From Dethiobacter alkaliphilus (GTDB taxonomy: Bacteria; Bacillota; Dethiobacteria; DTU022; UBA8154): a stretch of 64,000 nt of DNA. The translations under genes were made by a program, and so were the position numbers. Shown here piece after piece: positions 8,985 to 17,715 of the stretch (the stretch's first letter is position 1; every line of letters starts with the position of its first letter). The notes below the pieces were generated by a model. It did no database searches. It worked only from the letters and a program-made list of their open reading frames with translations, and was not told where the DNA came from. Location of the stretch: the NCBI GenBank assembly GCA_016841605.1, contig JAENYV010000018.1:1-64000 (forward strand), written 5' to 3'.

Positions 8985-9304
8985 TATTAAAAAAGAAAAA
9001 CCCCGATTTGACACCGGTGATCATCAAGGGCAGGGCCATCGCCAAGACCTGTGGGGCAAAGCCTGGAACAAAAACCTGGAGATGTATGCCGCCTACTCCA
9101 ACCGGATCGGGCGTGGACGGAGCTATGTGAGGCATGGTGCCGTACTGGATTTGAAGCTGGAAAAGGGTCTTGCCCGGGCACTGGTCCAGGGCAGCGGAAG
9201 CAAGCCTTATAAAATCGAAATCAAAATTTCACCTCTCGCCCCTGATAAGTGGGAGAATATCCTGAGCCTCTGCAAACACAAAATCGACAGCCTGCCGGAA
9301 ATTT
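8985..9304 (+). pseudogene. Decayed fragment of a SWIM zinc-finger protein
   Basis: Across two frames the sequence reads as GRAIAKTWGKAWNKNLEMYA, then SNRIGRGRSYVRHGAVLDLK and onward to ENILSLCKHKIDSLPE. This is the N-terminal part of SWIM zinc-finger family proteins. The frames join near 9050 if a single T in 'acctgTgggg' is removed, so a 1-nt frameshift is present. The zinc-binding SWIM motif itself and the rest of the gene are missing. The fragment is sandwiched between the two hairpin repeats and its reading frame runs into the second one. Confidence 0.65.
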
Positions 9305-9370
9305 CGGGACACATTAAAAATTATTTAGCAATAATGAAAGAATGATATTAAAAATTTTCATTGTGTCCCC
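9305..9370. repeat. REP/MITE-like hairpin repeat, copy 2
   Basis: A 66-bp unit with CGGGACACATT at one end and AATTTTCATTGTGTCCCC at the other. It is roughly three-quarters identical to copy 1 at 8902-8964 and in the same orientation. It ends 7 bp from the stop codon of the adenine-deaminase-like gene. Confidence 0.7.
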
Positions 9371-9376
9371 AAATTA

Positions 9377-11131
9377 TTATGCCAGAAGATCAAGCCTGTT
9401 ATTTGTCTTAACATCGTAAAGTCCATCTTCACAAATACGGAAAAAGGGAATAGCCGGAGAAGTGAGGGTCATCATCGGCAGATTGGTATTGGCAAAAGGA
9501 GAGCCAAGATCAGCAGCGGCCTGCTGTATTTCTTCACTTTTCTGCAGAATGTCTTCAATGGGAGCATCGCTTAAGTAGCCTCCAATTGGTAGAGGCAGTT
9601 CGGCAAGGACCTGGCCGTCGGCGCAAACTACCACGCCGCCCTGCAGCTCTGCAACTCTGTTGACAGCTAGCGCCAAATCCGAGTCATCCGCGCCGACAGC
9701 AATAATATTTGTCAGATCCCAGGCCATACTGGTGGCTATCGCCCCCCTTTTTATTTTAAATCCTTTGATTAAGCCCACAAATGACTTTCCGGGATTAGCC
9801 TTAAAATCAATACAAGCAACTTTAAGGAGGTCCCTTTCCAAATCAACGTTAATCTTTCCACTGGACAGCGGGACGACAAAGTTACTTTCCTGCGTTACGA
9901 GTTCCGTAATTTGATTGATTACGCGAACTTCTACGGAATCAACATTATCAGAAACAGTAATTACAAAATCCTCAGGCGTTAATTTTTTTGTTAAACGGAT
10001 AGCTTGGCGTGTCCAAGCGGGGAAAACATGTCTCCTCGGCTGCACAAGGAGTTCTCCCTGATGGGCGACAACCCGTCCATTGCTGATTACATACTCCGCA
10101 GCAATATTTTTCAGGTCGGGGATAATAACAATATCGGCATATTTACCCGGAGCAATCCCTCCAACAAGGTCATCTATTTTCAGGTATCTGGCGGCGTTAA
10201 TTGTGACCATTTGTATAGCTTCAACGGGATCAAAACCCAGATCAATAGCTTTTTGCAGGATGACATCCATATATCCTTCATCCACCAACTGCCTGAGAGA
10301 CACACCATCTGAAACCAGGGCCAGCCCACGCAGATCCAAGTTCTTATCTTTTATCTTTGCAATAGCTTTCAGATCCTGGCGGATTTCCCCTTCTCTTGCC
10401 AGGACATACAGTCCCAAACGCAGCCTTTCGATCGCTTCTTCCGCCGTAATGGGTTCGTGACATGAAGCAACTCCACTGGCAGCATAAGCAACAAGCTTAT
10501 TCCCTTTTGCCCCGGCAGAATGGCCGGCAACAATTTTCCTTGCCTGTAAGGCCTCTTCAAAAAACTCCAACAGCCTTTTATCCTGCTCAACCACTGGAAA
10601 CCAATATGTTTCCCCCAGTCCTAAAACATCGTCTCTTTGGAAAAGCTCTTTAAGCTGCTCTTTATTGATGACTTTCTCCCTGGTCCCGGGGCTGAGGGTA
10701 AGCATGGGCGGTATAACTCCGAAAACCTTGACCGGCTGGTCTTTACATGACTCCAGGTATTCAATAATTCCCTGGCATCCCAGGGGGAAAGCTACTTCTA
10801 TCAGCTCAGTAACAATAGTGGTTGTGCCTCCCCTCATGCCGTATCTGAGAAACTCATTTACAGAGCAATAAAAGGCCAGGTGGGCATGAGTATCGATAAA
10901 TCCGGGAACGACAATTTTCCCTGCCGCATCAATTACCTTCGTATCAGGCCCCACTGTTGGTTGAATATCCTTACCAACATAAGCGATCCGTTCTCCCTTA
11001 ACTGCCACCCCATACCCTTCAAGCAATTCTCCCGTATAAACATTGACCAATATTCCGTTAACAATGGCCAAATCGGCCTTCTCGCTACCTGAAGCTGTTC
11101 TGATTAGATCGGTCATTTTCTGAAGATTCAT
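9377..11131 (-). CDS. Adenine deaminase-like amidohydrolase (divergent)
   Basis: The layout is that of AdeC adenine deaminases: an N-terminal beta-sandwich, an amidohydrolase barrel with GFIDTHAHLAF, then an adenine-deaminase C-terminal domain (PFANTNLPMMTLTSPAIPFF). Adenine deamination to hypoxanthine is the family reaction. Motifs differ from canonical AdeC as I know it: the 'HIESS' region reads HAHLAFYCS, and the usual 'TDD' segment reads SDGVS. The true substrate is therefore uncertain. The start is ATG at 11131, supported by GGAGGTG 6 nt upstream; the ORF-track ATG at 11155 lacks an SD. It lies downstream of an SLC13 transporter, possibly in one transcript. Confidence 0.75.
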   Translation of the reverse strand: MNLQKMTDLIRTASGSEKADLAIVNGILVNVYTGELLEGYGVAVKGERIAYVGKDIQPTVGPDTKVIDAAGKIVVPGFIDTHAHLAFYCSVNEFLRYGMRGGTTTIVTELIEVAFPLGCQGIIEYLESCKDQPVKVFGVIPPMLTLSPGTREKVINKEQLKELFQRDDVLGLGETYWFPVVEQDKRLLEFFEEALQARKIVAGHSAGAKGNKLVAYAASGVASCHEPITAEEAIERLRLGLYVLAREGEIRQDLKAIAKIKDKNLDLRGLALVSDGVSLRQLVDEGYMDVILQKAIDLGFDPVEAIQMVTINAARYLKIDDLVGGIAPGKYADIVIIPDLKNIAAEYVISNGRVVAHQGELLVQPRRHVFPAWTRQAIRLTKKLTPEDFVITVSDNVDSVEVRVINQITELVTQESNFVVPLSSGKINVDLERDLLKVACIDFKANPGKSFVGLIKGFKIKRGAIATSMAWDLTNIIAVGADDSDLALAVNRVAELQGGVVVCADGQVLAELPLPIGGYLSDAPIEDILQKSEEIQQAAADLGSPFANTNLPMMTLTSPAIPFFRICEDGLYDVKTNNRLDLLA

Positions 11132-11264
11132 CAGCGGCACCTCCACTTTTTTCACATATTTTCTGCAATTCTATCAATTTCTCCTGCATCAGCTTATAAC
11201 TTCCTCCAGTTCAGGGTGTATCAAAGGTTTAACAAAACCGCTTCTTAAAGCAGTGCCTCTGATG

Positions 11265-12530
11265 TTAGAAAAACGGCCATACCAGTGGGATAATAATAAT
11301 CGATACGATATAACAAACAATGATTAGCGGCACCCCAACTTTAACATAATCCATAAATTTAAAGCCGCCCGGCCCCAACACTAAGGTATTTGGCGGTGTG
11401 CCTATCGGTGTGGCAAAGGCACAGGATGCGCCTACTGCAATCGTCATTAAAATTGCCTGCGGACTGGCTCCGAGACCGTTAGCGATAGCATAACCAATCG
11501 GTGCTAAAAGAGTAGCGCTGGCAGTATTGGACATGAACTGGCTTAAGCCGGCAGTTAGAAAGAACAGCACAGTCATAACTAAATATGGGCCGGTATTATT
11601 GCCCATTAAGTTTAGTACGGCATCGGCCACAACCTGTCCTGCACCTGTCTGAACCATGGCCAATGCCAGCGGAAGCATGCCTGCAAAAAGAAAAATTGTT
11701 CTCCAGTCGATAGCTTTATATGCTTTTTTTTCATCAATTGTTCCCGTTAATACACATAGGAGTGCTCCAAGTGTAGCAGCTACATGCAGGGCAATTAAAT
11801 TAAGAGCCATAGTAACAACTAAGCCTATTATTATAGCCATGGAAAACCATTGTTTAAGTGGGCTTACCTCTATTTTCTGCTCTAAAACGGCAGGTGTCGA
11901 TTCTCTTGGCGGCATTGATTGTTCAGGCAGGAGTTTGCGCCCAATTGTTAGCAAATAAAGAAAACCGGCAATAGTCAGAGGTACACCAATAAGTGCAAAT
12001 TCAAAAAAACCAAACTGTTTTAAGCCGGATGTTTCCAGAACGCTATTGACAACAAGGTTTGGCGGTGTGCCGACTAAGGTTATCATGCCGCCAAGACCTG
12101 CCGCTAAAGCTAAAGGCATTAAAATTCTTGCTCGATTCCAGCCGGCAGAGTTAGCGATTCCAATAGCAACGGGCAACAACACTGCAGTAGTACCTGTATT
12201 ACTTAATACTGCTGACAGAACAGCGCAAATAATCATTATTCCCAGAGTTAACTTTGTAGCACTGCCTGATGCTGCTTTAACGACTTTATTACCTATTTGT
12301 TTTGCTACACCTGTTTCAAATAATGATGCACCAACCACGAACATGCCGGCGAACAGCACGACATTTGAGTTGGAAAGCCCGCTAAAAGCCTGCTGAGGTG
12401 TTAAAATACCTGTTAACGTTAGTGCTACGGGTACACTCATGGCTGTAACTGCCAGAGGGATTATTTCTAAAATAAACAATATTGCAGCGACAGCTAAGAT
12501 AACTAAAGTTGTTGTTGAAGCTTCCATCAT
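11265..12530 (-). CDS. SLC13/DASS-family anion permease
   Basis: A 421-aa, highly hydrophobic membrane protein with the two inverted-repeat hairpin signatures of the divalent anion:Na+ symporter/ArsB-NhaD fold: SNTGTTAVLLP with GTPPNLVVNS in the first half, SNTASATLLAP with GTPPNTLVLG in the second. Substrates in this family include C4-dicarboxylates, citrate and sulfate; the sequence does not tell which. It starts with ATG at 12530 after GGGGGATGAG. The neighbouring amidohydrolase offers no firm substrate clue. Confidence 0.85.
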   Translation of the reverse strand: MMEASTTTLVILAVAAILFILEIIPLAVTAMSVPVALTLTGILTPQQAFSGLSNSNVVLFAGMFVVGASLFETGVAKQIGNKVVKAASGSATKLTLGIMIICAVLSAVLSNTGTTAVLLPVAIGIANSAGWNRARILMPLALAAGLGGMITLVGTPPNLVVNSVLETSGLKQFGFFEFALIGVPLTIAGFLYLLTIGRKLLPEQSMPPRESTPAVLEQKIEVSPLKQWFSMAIIIGLVVTMALNLIALHVAATLGALLCVLTGTIDEKKAYKAIDWRTIFLFAGMLPLALAMVQTGAGQVVADAVLNLMGNNTGPYLVMTVLFFLTAGLSQFMSNTASATLLAPIGYAIANGLGASPQAILMTIAVGASCAFATPIGTPPNTLVLGPGGFKFMDYVKVGVPLIIVCYIVSIIIIPLVWPFF

Positions 12531-12992
12531 CTCATCCCCCAGTTTAGTAGAACACTAAAATGCTTGATTAATAGGAATACTCTATCACAAAATTGGCTTA
12601 AAAAGTAGCCTCAGACCCTCTTTTAATATGTACGGATTCGATAATAATGCTATATTATAGGAAATTGCTTTTTTTTGTCAGAAAGCTTCTGAGGGATATC
12701 ATCAGCAAATTGTTTGGCCAATTAGCATCCTCCCTCTATTAACCCGTATAACAGCATATCACCCCTTGCCGCTTTTATACAATAATAAACTCAGCCTTCG
12801 CATATTTGTCTCGAAGGCTGAGTTTACATGTATGGGAATAAGACTAAACCCCTAACATACCCATACTTTTGATAACCTTATCTTTGTGTAAAAATACACA
12901 AAATTACAGCCCGGTGTTTTGCCACATTTCCGGCATTTCAAGTCATAGGTGGAATTCAAGATATAGAGGTAATAAAAAAGATCCTGCGTCAT
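12531..12992. other. Intergenic region with no gene seen
   Basis: About 460 bp, AT-rich, with no supported ORF. The only clear structure is the hairpin at 12787-12825. The promoter of the SLC13 gene should lie here, but I see no convincing hexamer pair. Confidence 0.5.
12787..12825. terminator. 14-bp perfect stem hairpin, probable terminator
   Basis: AAACTCAGCCTTCG and CGAAGGCTGAGTTT pair perfectly around an 11-nt loop. It lies about 170 nt beyond the stop of the methyltransferase-like gene (minus strand). The flanks are only mildly T-rich (TTATTATT on the minus strand). Confidence 0.6.
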
Positions 12993-13631
12993 TTATTTAA
13001 AAAGTCTCGGGAAATCATAAATTCCATTCCATTGTTTAAATCTCTTTACCGACTTCTCAAATCCATCGTCTTCTATCGGTTCAGCTAAATTAAAAAATTT
13101 GCTGTTAGCTGTACATCCTCCCCTTCCTTCCCCTATATATATCATAATACAATCAGTATTGATAATTCTCATTGTTTTTAATATTTCCGTTGCTGTGTTG
13201 TCCATAAACGGCCAAGATAAGATAACTATATCTGTTTCTCTTCCATACTTTTTTACTGCACTGATAGCATCGATTTTTTCTACTTCTATCCACATCATAT
13301 TGTCTTCTTTCCAAAAATAACTGAAATTATCATCACCGGAAAAATTATCTGTTGGTATAATTCTTGTATTTTGCTTCATTAAGGCATAAGCTAATGCTCC
13401 GGAACCTGACATTACTTCAAGACAATTTCTATCACCTATCCATACACTTAATGGAACTATCCAATCATTCGCTATTAGGGCATATCCCATGTTATCGATC
13501 ACTATATCCCTTAACCCATAATTGTCTATATCCGGATCAAATCTGCTTAACAGCGACTCTGGGTAAGAATCTGGTATTATCTTATTTTTTATCATCTCTA
13601 TAATCTTATTTACTTCCTCGGGAAAATGCAT
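12993..13631 (-). CDS. Methyltransferase-like hypothetical protein
   Basis: A 212-aa soluble protein. The segment CLEVMSGSGALAYAL fits motif I of Rossmann-type SAM-dependent methyltransferases. It is followed by an acidic strand end (PTDNFSG) and a hydrophobic strand with an acidic/aromatic loop (DIVILSWPFMD). No substrate-specific motif is recognisable, so function is unassigned. The start ATG at 13631 is preceded by AGGTG. It appears monocistronic. Confidence 0.6.
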   Translation of the reverse strand: MHFPEEVNKIIEMIKNKIIPDSYPESLLSRFDPDIDNYGLRDIVIDNMGYALIANDWIVPLSVWIGDRNCLEVMSGSGALAYALMKQNTRIIPTDNFSGDDNFSYFWKEDNMMWIEVEKIDAISAVKKYGRETDIVILSWPFMDNTATEILKTMRIINTDCIMIYIGEGRGGCTANSKFFNLAEPIEDDGFEKSVKRFKQWNGIYDFPRLFK

Positions 13632-13900
13632 AGTTTCACCTCTGTGGCAAATATTTCAGCTTAAAGGTGGTGTTCCCAAAAACGTACAATTTGTGACAGA
13701 CTATTAAGGCTTCAATCCTTCAGGCCCAAAGTACCAAATATTCCGGATCGTATTTCGCCAAGCTGATATATTCAACATCAGTAAGTTTTCATCTTTCCTT
13801 TAATGGTATGGTCCGTATCCCTGCTGCCAACATTGTTTTACGGCAAAAATTGCATTATCTACGGGCTGCTTTAGTTTGGTTCATGTTGCTCAAAGCGCCT
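13632..13900. other. Intergenic region, possible decayed coding sequence
   Basis: No intact ORF. On the minus strand short stretches look codon-like (DVEYISLAKYDPEYLVLWA followed by a stop) but cannot be joined or identified. I treat it as non-coding. Confidence 0.35.
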
Positions 13901-14974
13901 CTATTCGGGGATATTGGGTAAAGTGGTTAGCTGTCCTTTGTAGTTCTTAAGGGTGTATTCCTTTTCACCTCTGTTTATGATGTAATAGTCAGGCATCAAT
14001 GGTATTTTACCGATATTGGTAGCCACGACATACATCGGCTGGGCCAGCCCTGTCGTGTGCCCCCTAAGGCTATCCCTGATAAGCTCCGCGCCTTTTTCAA
14101 TGGGAGTTCTGAAATGGTCTATTCCCGGCGCGGGTTCGTTGTAAAATACATAATAGGGCCTGATCCTTATTGTTAACAGTTTTTGATGCAAATCCTTGAA
14201 AGACTTTAAGTCATCATTAATTCCTTTTAATAAAACAGCCTGGTTGCCGACATTAACACCACATGAGAGCAGATCATAAACCGCCCTGGCAGTCTGTTCA
14301 GTAATTTCCTTGGCATGGTTACACTGCGTATTTAACCAAATAGGCACCTTGTGGAAACCGCCCAGCACTTTCTGCAGTTTTGCCGTGATTCTCTGAGGTA
14401 AAACAACGGGTAGACGGCTGCCGAAACGGATCATTTGAATGTGAGGTATTTCACGGAGTTTTCTTACAATGTATTCGATTTTTTCGTCCGAAAGCAGCAG
14501 TGGATCACCACCGGTAACCAGCACGTCCCTTATTTCGGAGTGCTCCCTAATCCACTCCAGCCCCTGATCAATATCAAAGTGCAGTTGCAACGATTTGTCA
14601 ACCACAAGCTCTTTGCGAAAACAATGTCTGCAATAATTGGCGCAGGTATTCATTACGGTAAAAGCAATCCGGTCGTAATACTGCCGGGCTATAGTGTCGG
14701 GTCTTTTTTCCTCATTGGACCTGTTTTCTTTATAAACAAGGTAGTTTTCAATACCGTACCGGTTTTCTTTCTCCTTTAAGGATGGGATGACTTGTTTACG
14801 AATAGGGCAGGCTGGGTCATCGCGGTCCATGAGTGAAGCGAAATAAGGGGTTGTTCCCCACCTGGTATGCAAGGTTTCAATGGCTTCTTTTTCCTCGGGT
14901 GTAATGTTGATAAATTCCTTGAGCTTTTCAAGATTGTCGACATGGTTTTGCATCTGATATTGCCATTCTTCCAT
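13901..14974 (-). CDS. KamA-family radical SAM aminomutase, substrate uncertain
   Basis: A radical-SAM, PLP-dependent 2,3-aminomutase-like enzyme of 357 aa. The cluster motif is CANYCRHC. The PLP-binding C-terminal half and the GNQAVLLKGIND segment are conserved. In lysine 2,3-aminomutase, aspartates in the 'CDL' and 'VDAPGGGGK' regions hold the side-chain amine of lysine; here these read NEPAPG and VATNIGK, so the usual lysine-binding acids are not conserved. That resembles the glutamate 2,3-aminomutase situation. The start ATG at 14974 follows GGGAGG. No acetyltransferase (AblB) is adjacent. Confidence 0.8.
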   Translation of the reverse strand: MEEWQYQMQNHVDNLEKLKEFINITPEEKEAIETLHTRWGTTPYFASLMDRDDPACPIRKQVIPSLKEKENRYGIENYLVYKENRSNEEKRPDTIARQYYDRIAFTVMNTCANYCRHCFRKELVVDKSLQLHFDIDQGLEWIREHSEIRDVLVTGGDPLLLSDEKIEYIVRKLREIPHIQMIRFGSRLPVVLPQRITAKLQKVLGGFHKVPIWLNTQCNHAKEITEQTARAVYDLLSCGVNVGNQAVLLKGINDDLKSFKDLHQKLLTIRIRPYYVFYNEPAPGIDHFRTPIEKGAELIRDSLRGHTTGLAQPMYVVATNIGKIPLMPDYYIINRGEKEYTLKNYKGQLTTLPNIPE

Positions 14975-15229
14975 TTCTCAAATTCCTCCCGGCCGGTTAA
15001 TGTTTTGATGTGAATAATGTTTATTACAAATGTCATTACTTACAGGATTCTATGTATGGTGGAATTTCTCCTACATAGTTAATTAAAATTTAAAAAAAAG
15101 CAAAGTGCGAAGCCACCAAAGCTAAGCGAATTAAAAACTTGTTAAAAAGAACATTAAATTGAAGGATTTTCTTAAAAAAAATAGAAAATCTATAAATAAA
15201 GTTTTTATAATCTAGAAGGGGGTTTTGTA
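14975..15229. other. Divergent intergenic region between kamA-like gene and glnH
   Basis: AT-rich, about 255 bp. A small hairpin CTATGTA/TACATAG lies near 15050-15080. A TATAAT is present about 20 nt upstream of the glnH start, but no matching -35 is obvious. Confidence 0.4.
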
Positions 15230-16051
15230 GTGAATTTTTTAAAAAAAACTGGTTTGTTGCTGATGGTCTTACTGCTGGCTGTCAGCCTCACCGCTTGCAG
15301 TTCTCCGGAAACGGATGAACAATCAGCAGAGGGAAGTAACGATGGCACTACTGAAAAAACACTTGTGGTAGGAACAGACACAAGTTTTGTGCCATTCGAA
15401 TTCCTTAACCCGGAAACCGGAGAATATGATGGCTTTGACATTGATTTATGGGCAGCTATTGCAGAAGAACTCGGTCTTAAATATGAGATAAAACCCATGG
15501 ACTTTAATGGTCTAATACCCGCACTGCAAGCGAAATCCATTGATTTAGCCCTGGCAGGCATGACAATCAAGGAAGAGCGCAAGGAAAAGGTTGATTTTGC
15601 TGTTCCCTACTATGACGCCGGTCTGTTGGTGCTTGTACGGGAGGACAATTCGGAAATCAATGGTGTGGACGACCTGGAAGGAAAAATCGTTGCTACGAAA
15701 ACAGGGACAACAAGCTATGATTATTCGGTTACAGTAGAGGGTGTCAAGGAAGTTAAACCTTTCCCCAATATTGACGGTGCTTATCTCGAGCTACTTAGCG
15801 GCAGTGCGGATGCGGTAATTTTTGATTCACCAAGCGTGCTTTATTACTTTGCCAATGCCGGAAAGGGAAAAGTAAAACCTGTCGGTGACCTCCTGGAAGG
15901 GCAGCAGTACGGCATTGCTTTCCCCAAGGGAAGCTCGCTTGTGGAAGATGTAAACCAGGTAATGGAAACATTTTTTGAAAATGGAAAATATGATGAAATC
16001 TACGAAAAGTGGTTCGGTCAAAAACCGAAAAGCAGACCTGCCGCATCATAA
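15230..16051 (+). CDS. glnH: Polar amino-acid ABC transporter substrate-binding lipoprotein (GlnH-like)
   Basis: The N-terminus has a lipoprotein signal: KKTG, a hydrophobic stretch, and lipobox LTAC, giving a membrane-anchored extracellular binding protein of about 273 aa. The SBP family 3 features follow, including GTDTSFVPFEF, the 'DLWAAIAEELG' helix and GMTIKEERKEKVDF. Glutamine or another polar amino acid is the likely ligand; basic amino acids cannot be excluded. The start is GTG at 15230 with AGAAGGGGG upstream. It heads glnHPQ, separated from glnP by a hairpin. Confidence 0.88.
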   Translation: MNFLKKTGLLLMVLLLAVSLTACSSPETDEQSAEGSNDGTTEKTLVVGTDTSFVPFEFLNPETGEYDGFDIDLWAAIAEELGLKYEIKPMDFNGLIPALQAKSIDLALAGMTIKEERKEKVDFAVPYYDAGLLVLVREDNSEINGVDDLEGKIVATKTGTTSYDYSVTVEGVKEVKPFPNIDGAYLELLSGSADAVIFDSPSVLYYFANAGKGKVKPVGDLLEGQQYGIAFPKGSSLVEDVNQVMETFFENGKYDEIYEKWFGQKPKSRPAAS

Positions 16052-16067
16052 TAGTAATTACTATAAG

Positions 16068-16096
16068 GAGAGCGTAACAAGATCAGTTACGCTCTC
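16068..16096 (+). terminator. Intra-operon hairpin between glnH and glnP
   Basis: GAGAGCGTAAC and GTTACGCTCTC form a perfect 11-bp stem with a 7-nt loop, followed by TTCTTTCC. It probably acts as a partial terminator or 3'-end stabiliser that keeps the binding protein in excess over the membrane components. Confidence 0.65.
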
Positions 16097-16136
16097 TTCT
16101 TTCCCTAACAAATTAAGCGAATAATGAGGTGTTATT

Positions 16137-16811
16137 TTGGGTTTGGATCTAAATTGGGGTTTGGCCATTAACGCTTTACCCCTATTGCTTGAAGGAATGA
16201 AGTTGACAATTATCATTGCTGTTGTCGGTTTGTTTTTCGGCTTTTTCCTGGGGGCAGCAGCGGGCCTTGCCAGGACAAGCAAGAATAAGATACTCTCCGG
16301 CATCGCAACAATATACGTGGAAGCAATACGCGGCACCCCCATTCTAGTGCAGGCCCTGTATCTTTATTTTGGTGTAAATCAGGTGTTAATATATGCCCTG
16401 GGCTGGAAAATAGAGAGTGTCCCGGCAGGAATCCTTGCTATCGCCATTAATTCAGGAGCTTATATTTCAGAAATCGTCCGGGGGGCTATTCAGTCTATTG
16501 AGAAAGGACAGGTGGAAGCCGGCCGTTCATTGGGACTCAGTAGCTTTAAAACTTTTTACTATATTGTCTGGCCGCAAGCTTTTAAACGAATGATTCCTTC
16601 CCTTGGTAATCAATTTATTATCAGCCTCAAGGATACTTCCCTTTTTGCCTTTATCGCTGTCGGTGAGCTTGTGAGGCAGGGACAGATCGCAATCGCAGTC
16701 ACCTTTGCCGCTTTTGAGATATATACTGTGATTGCCGCTTTGTATCTGCTCATGACTTTACCTATTTCCATTGTTCTGAGGCATATTGAAAGGAGGTTGG
16801 ATGTCAATTGA
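16137..16811 (+). CDS. glnP: Polar amino-acid ABC transporter permease (GlnP-like)
   Basis: A 224-aa HisM-type membrane permease with several TM helices. The EAA loop contacting the ATPase is seen as [20 protein letters not shown]. '[18 protein letters not shown]' is the family hallmark. The start is TTG at 16137 after GAGGTG. It overlaps glnQ by 4 nt, which indicates translational coupling. Confidence 0.9.
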   Translation: MGLDLNWGLAINALPLLLEGMKLTIIIAVVGLFFGFFLGAAAGLARTSKNKILSGIATIYVEAIRGTPILVQALYLYFGVNQVLIYALGWKIESVPAGILAIAINSGAYISEIVRGAIQSIEKGQVEAGRSLGLSSFKTFYYIVWPQAFKRMIPSLGNQFIISLKDTSLFAFIAVGELVRQGQIAIAVTFAAFEIYTVIAALYLLMTLPISIVLRHIERRLDVN

Positions 16812-17563
16812 TTATCACAGTAGAAAATTTACATAAAAAATTTGGCTCACTTGAAGTTTTACGCGGCATAAGCTGCAAGGTTAAAGAACGTGAAGTAGTT
16901 TGCATGATCGGCCCTTCCGGTTCGGGTAAAAGTACATTTCTTCGATGCCTGAACTTATTGGAAAGTATTACGTCCGGCAAAGTGATTGTAAACGGACATG
17001 ACCTTGCCGACCCTAAAACAGATATTAACAAGGTTAGAGCTGAACTGGGTATGGTGTTTCAGCAGTTCAATCTTTTTCCCCATATGACCGTTTTACAAAA
17101 CGTTACCATGGCTCCGATAAAAGTTCTGGGAACCCCCAAACGTAAAGCTGCTGAAAAAGCTCTGCAGCTATTGGACAAGGTAGGGTTAGGGGATAAGGCG
17201 GACGTCTACCCCAGCAAGCTTTCCGGGGGGCAGATGCAGCGTGTCGCCATTGCCCGTGCTCTGGCAATGAACCCCAAGATAATGCTGTTTGATGAGCCGA
17301 CTTCCGCCCTTGACCCTGAACTGGTCGGAGAGGTTCTTGCTGTTATGCAGGATCTGGCACGCGAAGGGATGACCATGATGGTTGTGACACATGAGATGGG
17401 ATTTGCCCGTGAAGTGGCCGACAGGGTAATCTTTATCGACCAGGGGGTAATAGTTGAGGAAGATACCCCGGCTAACATTTTTTCAAATCCGCGCCATAAG
17501 AGAACCCGGACTTTTCTGGGCAAAATCATTAAAGGAGATGGAGTTCAGGGACAGTCCGGCTAG
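16808..17563 (+). CDS. glnQ: Polar amino-acid ABC transporter ATPase (GlnQ-like)
   Basis: A 251-aa ABC ATPase: Walker [11 protein letters not shown]-loop, signature LSGGQMQR, Walker [16 protein letters not shown]-loop VTHEMG. The pattern is that of the polar-amino-acid subfamily. The start is TTG at 16808, overlapping the glnP stop. It energises the uptake complex at the inner face of the membrane. Confidence 0.92.
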   Translation: MIITVENLHKKFGSLEVLRGISCKVKEREVVCMIGPSGSGKSTFLRCLNLLESITSGKVIVNGHDLADPKTDINKVRAELGMVFQQFNLFPHMTVLQNVTMAPIKVLGTPKRKAAEKALQLLDKVGLGDKADVYPSKLSGGQMQRVAIARALAMNPKIMLFDEPTSALDPELVGEVLAVMQDLAREGMTMMVVTHEMGFAREVADRVIFIDQGVIVEEDTPANIFSNPRHKRTRTFLGKIIKGDGVQGQSG

Positions 17564-17584
17564 ATTAAAAATTTCTACTTACCT

Positions 17585-17669
17585 TTTCTCTTTCACCTTT
17601 AAAAACGACCTCTCTACCCCCTCAGGTTCATCTCCGGCACTTTCTCATGCCAATGTAGCCGGCAATTTA
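17585..17669 (-). pseudogene. Short remnant of an RND transporter gene
   Basis: This intergenic stretch aligns with about 28191-28272 inside the RND gene further right, in the same orientation. Shared blocks include CAGGTTCATCTCCGGCA and TTTCTCATGC, with an estimated 80% identity and a few 1-nt indels. The matching segment of the live gene encodes IEHEKLPEMNLEEVEVVFEG. The indels disrupt the frame. It is a decayed partial copy, too short for any function. Confidence 0.7.
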
Positions 17670-17715
17670 TAGACCCTGCTTGACATTGAAAGCAGCAAAC
17701 ACCCTTCCCGGAGAT

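Noticed and set aside
12787-12825. Possible CRISPR or mobile-element inverted repeat
   Set aside because: A single perfect hairpin with no repeats or direct duplications; a terminator is the simpler reading.
13681-13870. Transposase remnant in the gap beside the kamA-like gene
   Set aside because: Short codon-like stretches could not be tied to any family or joined into a frame.
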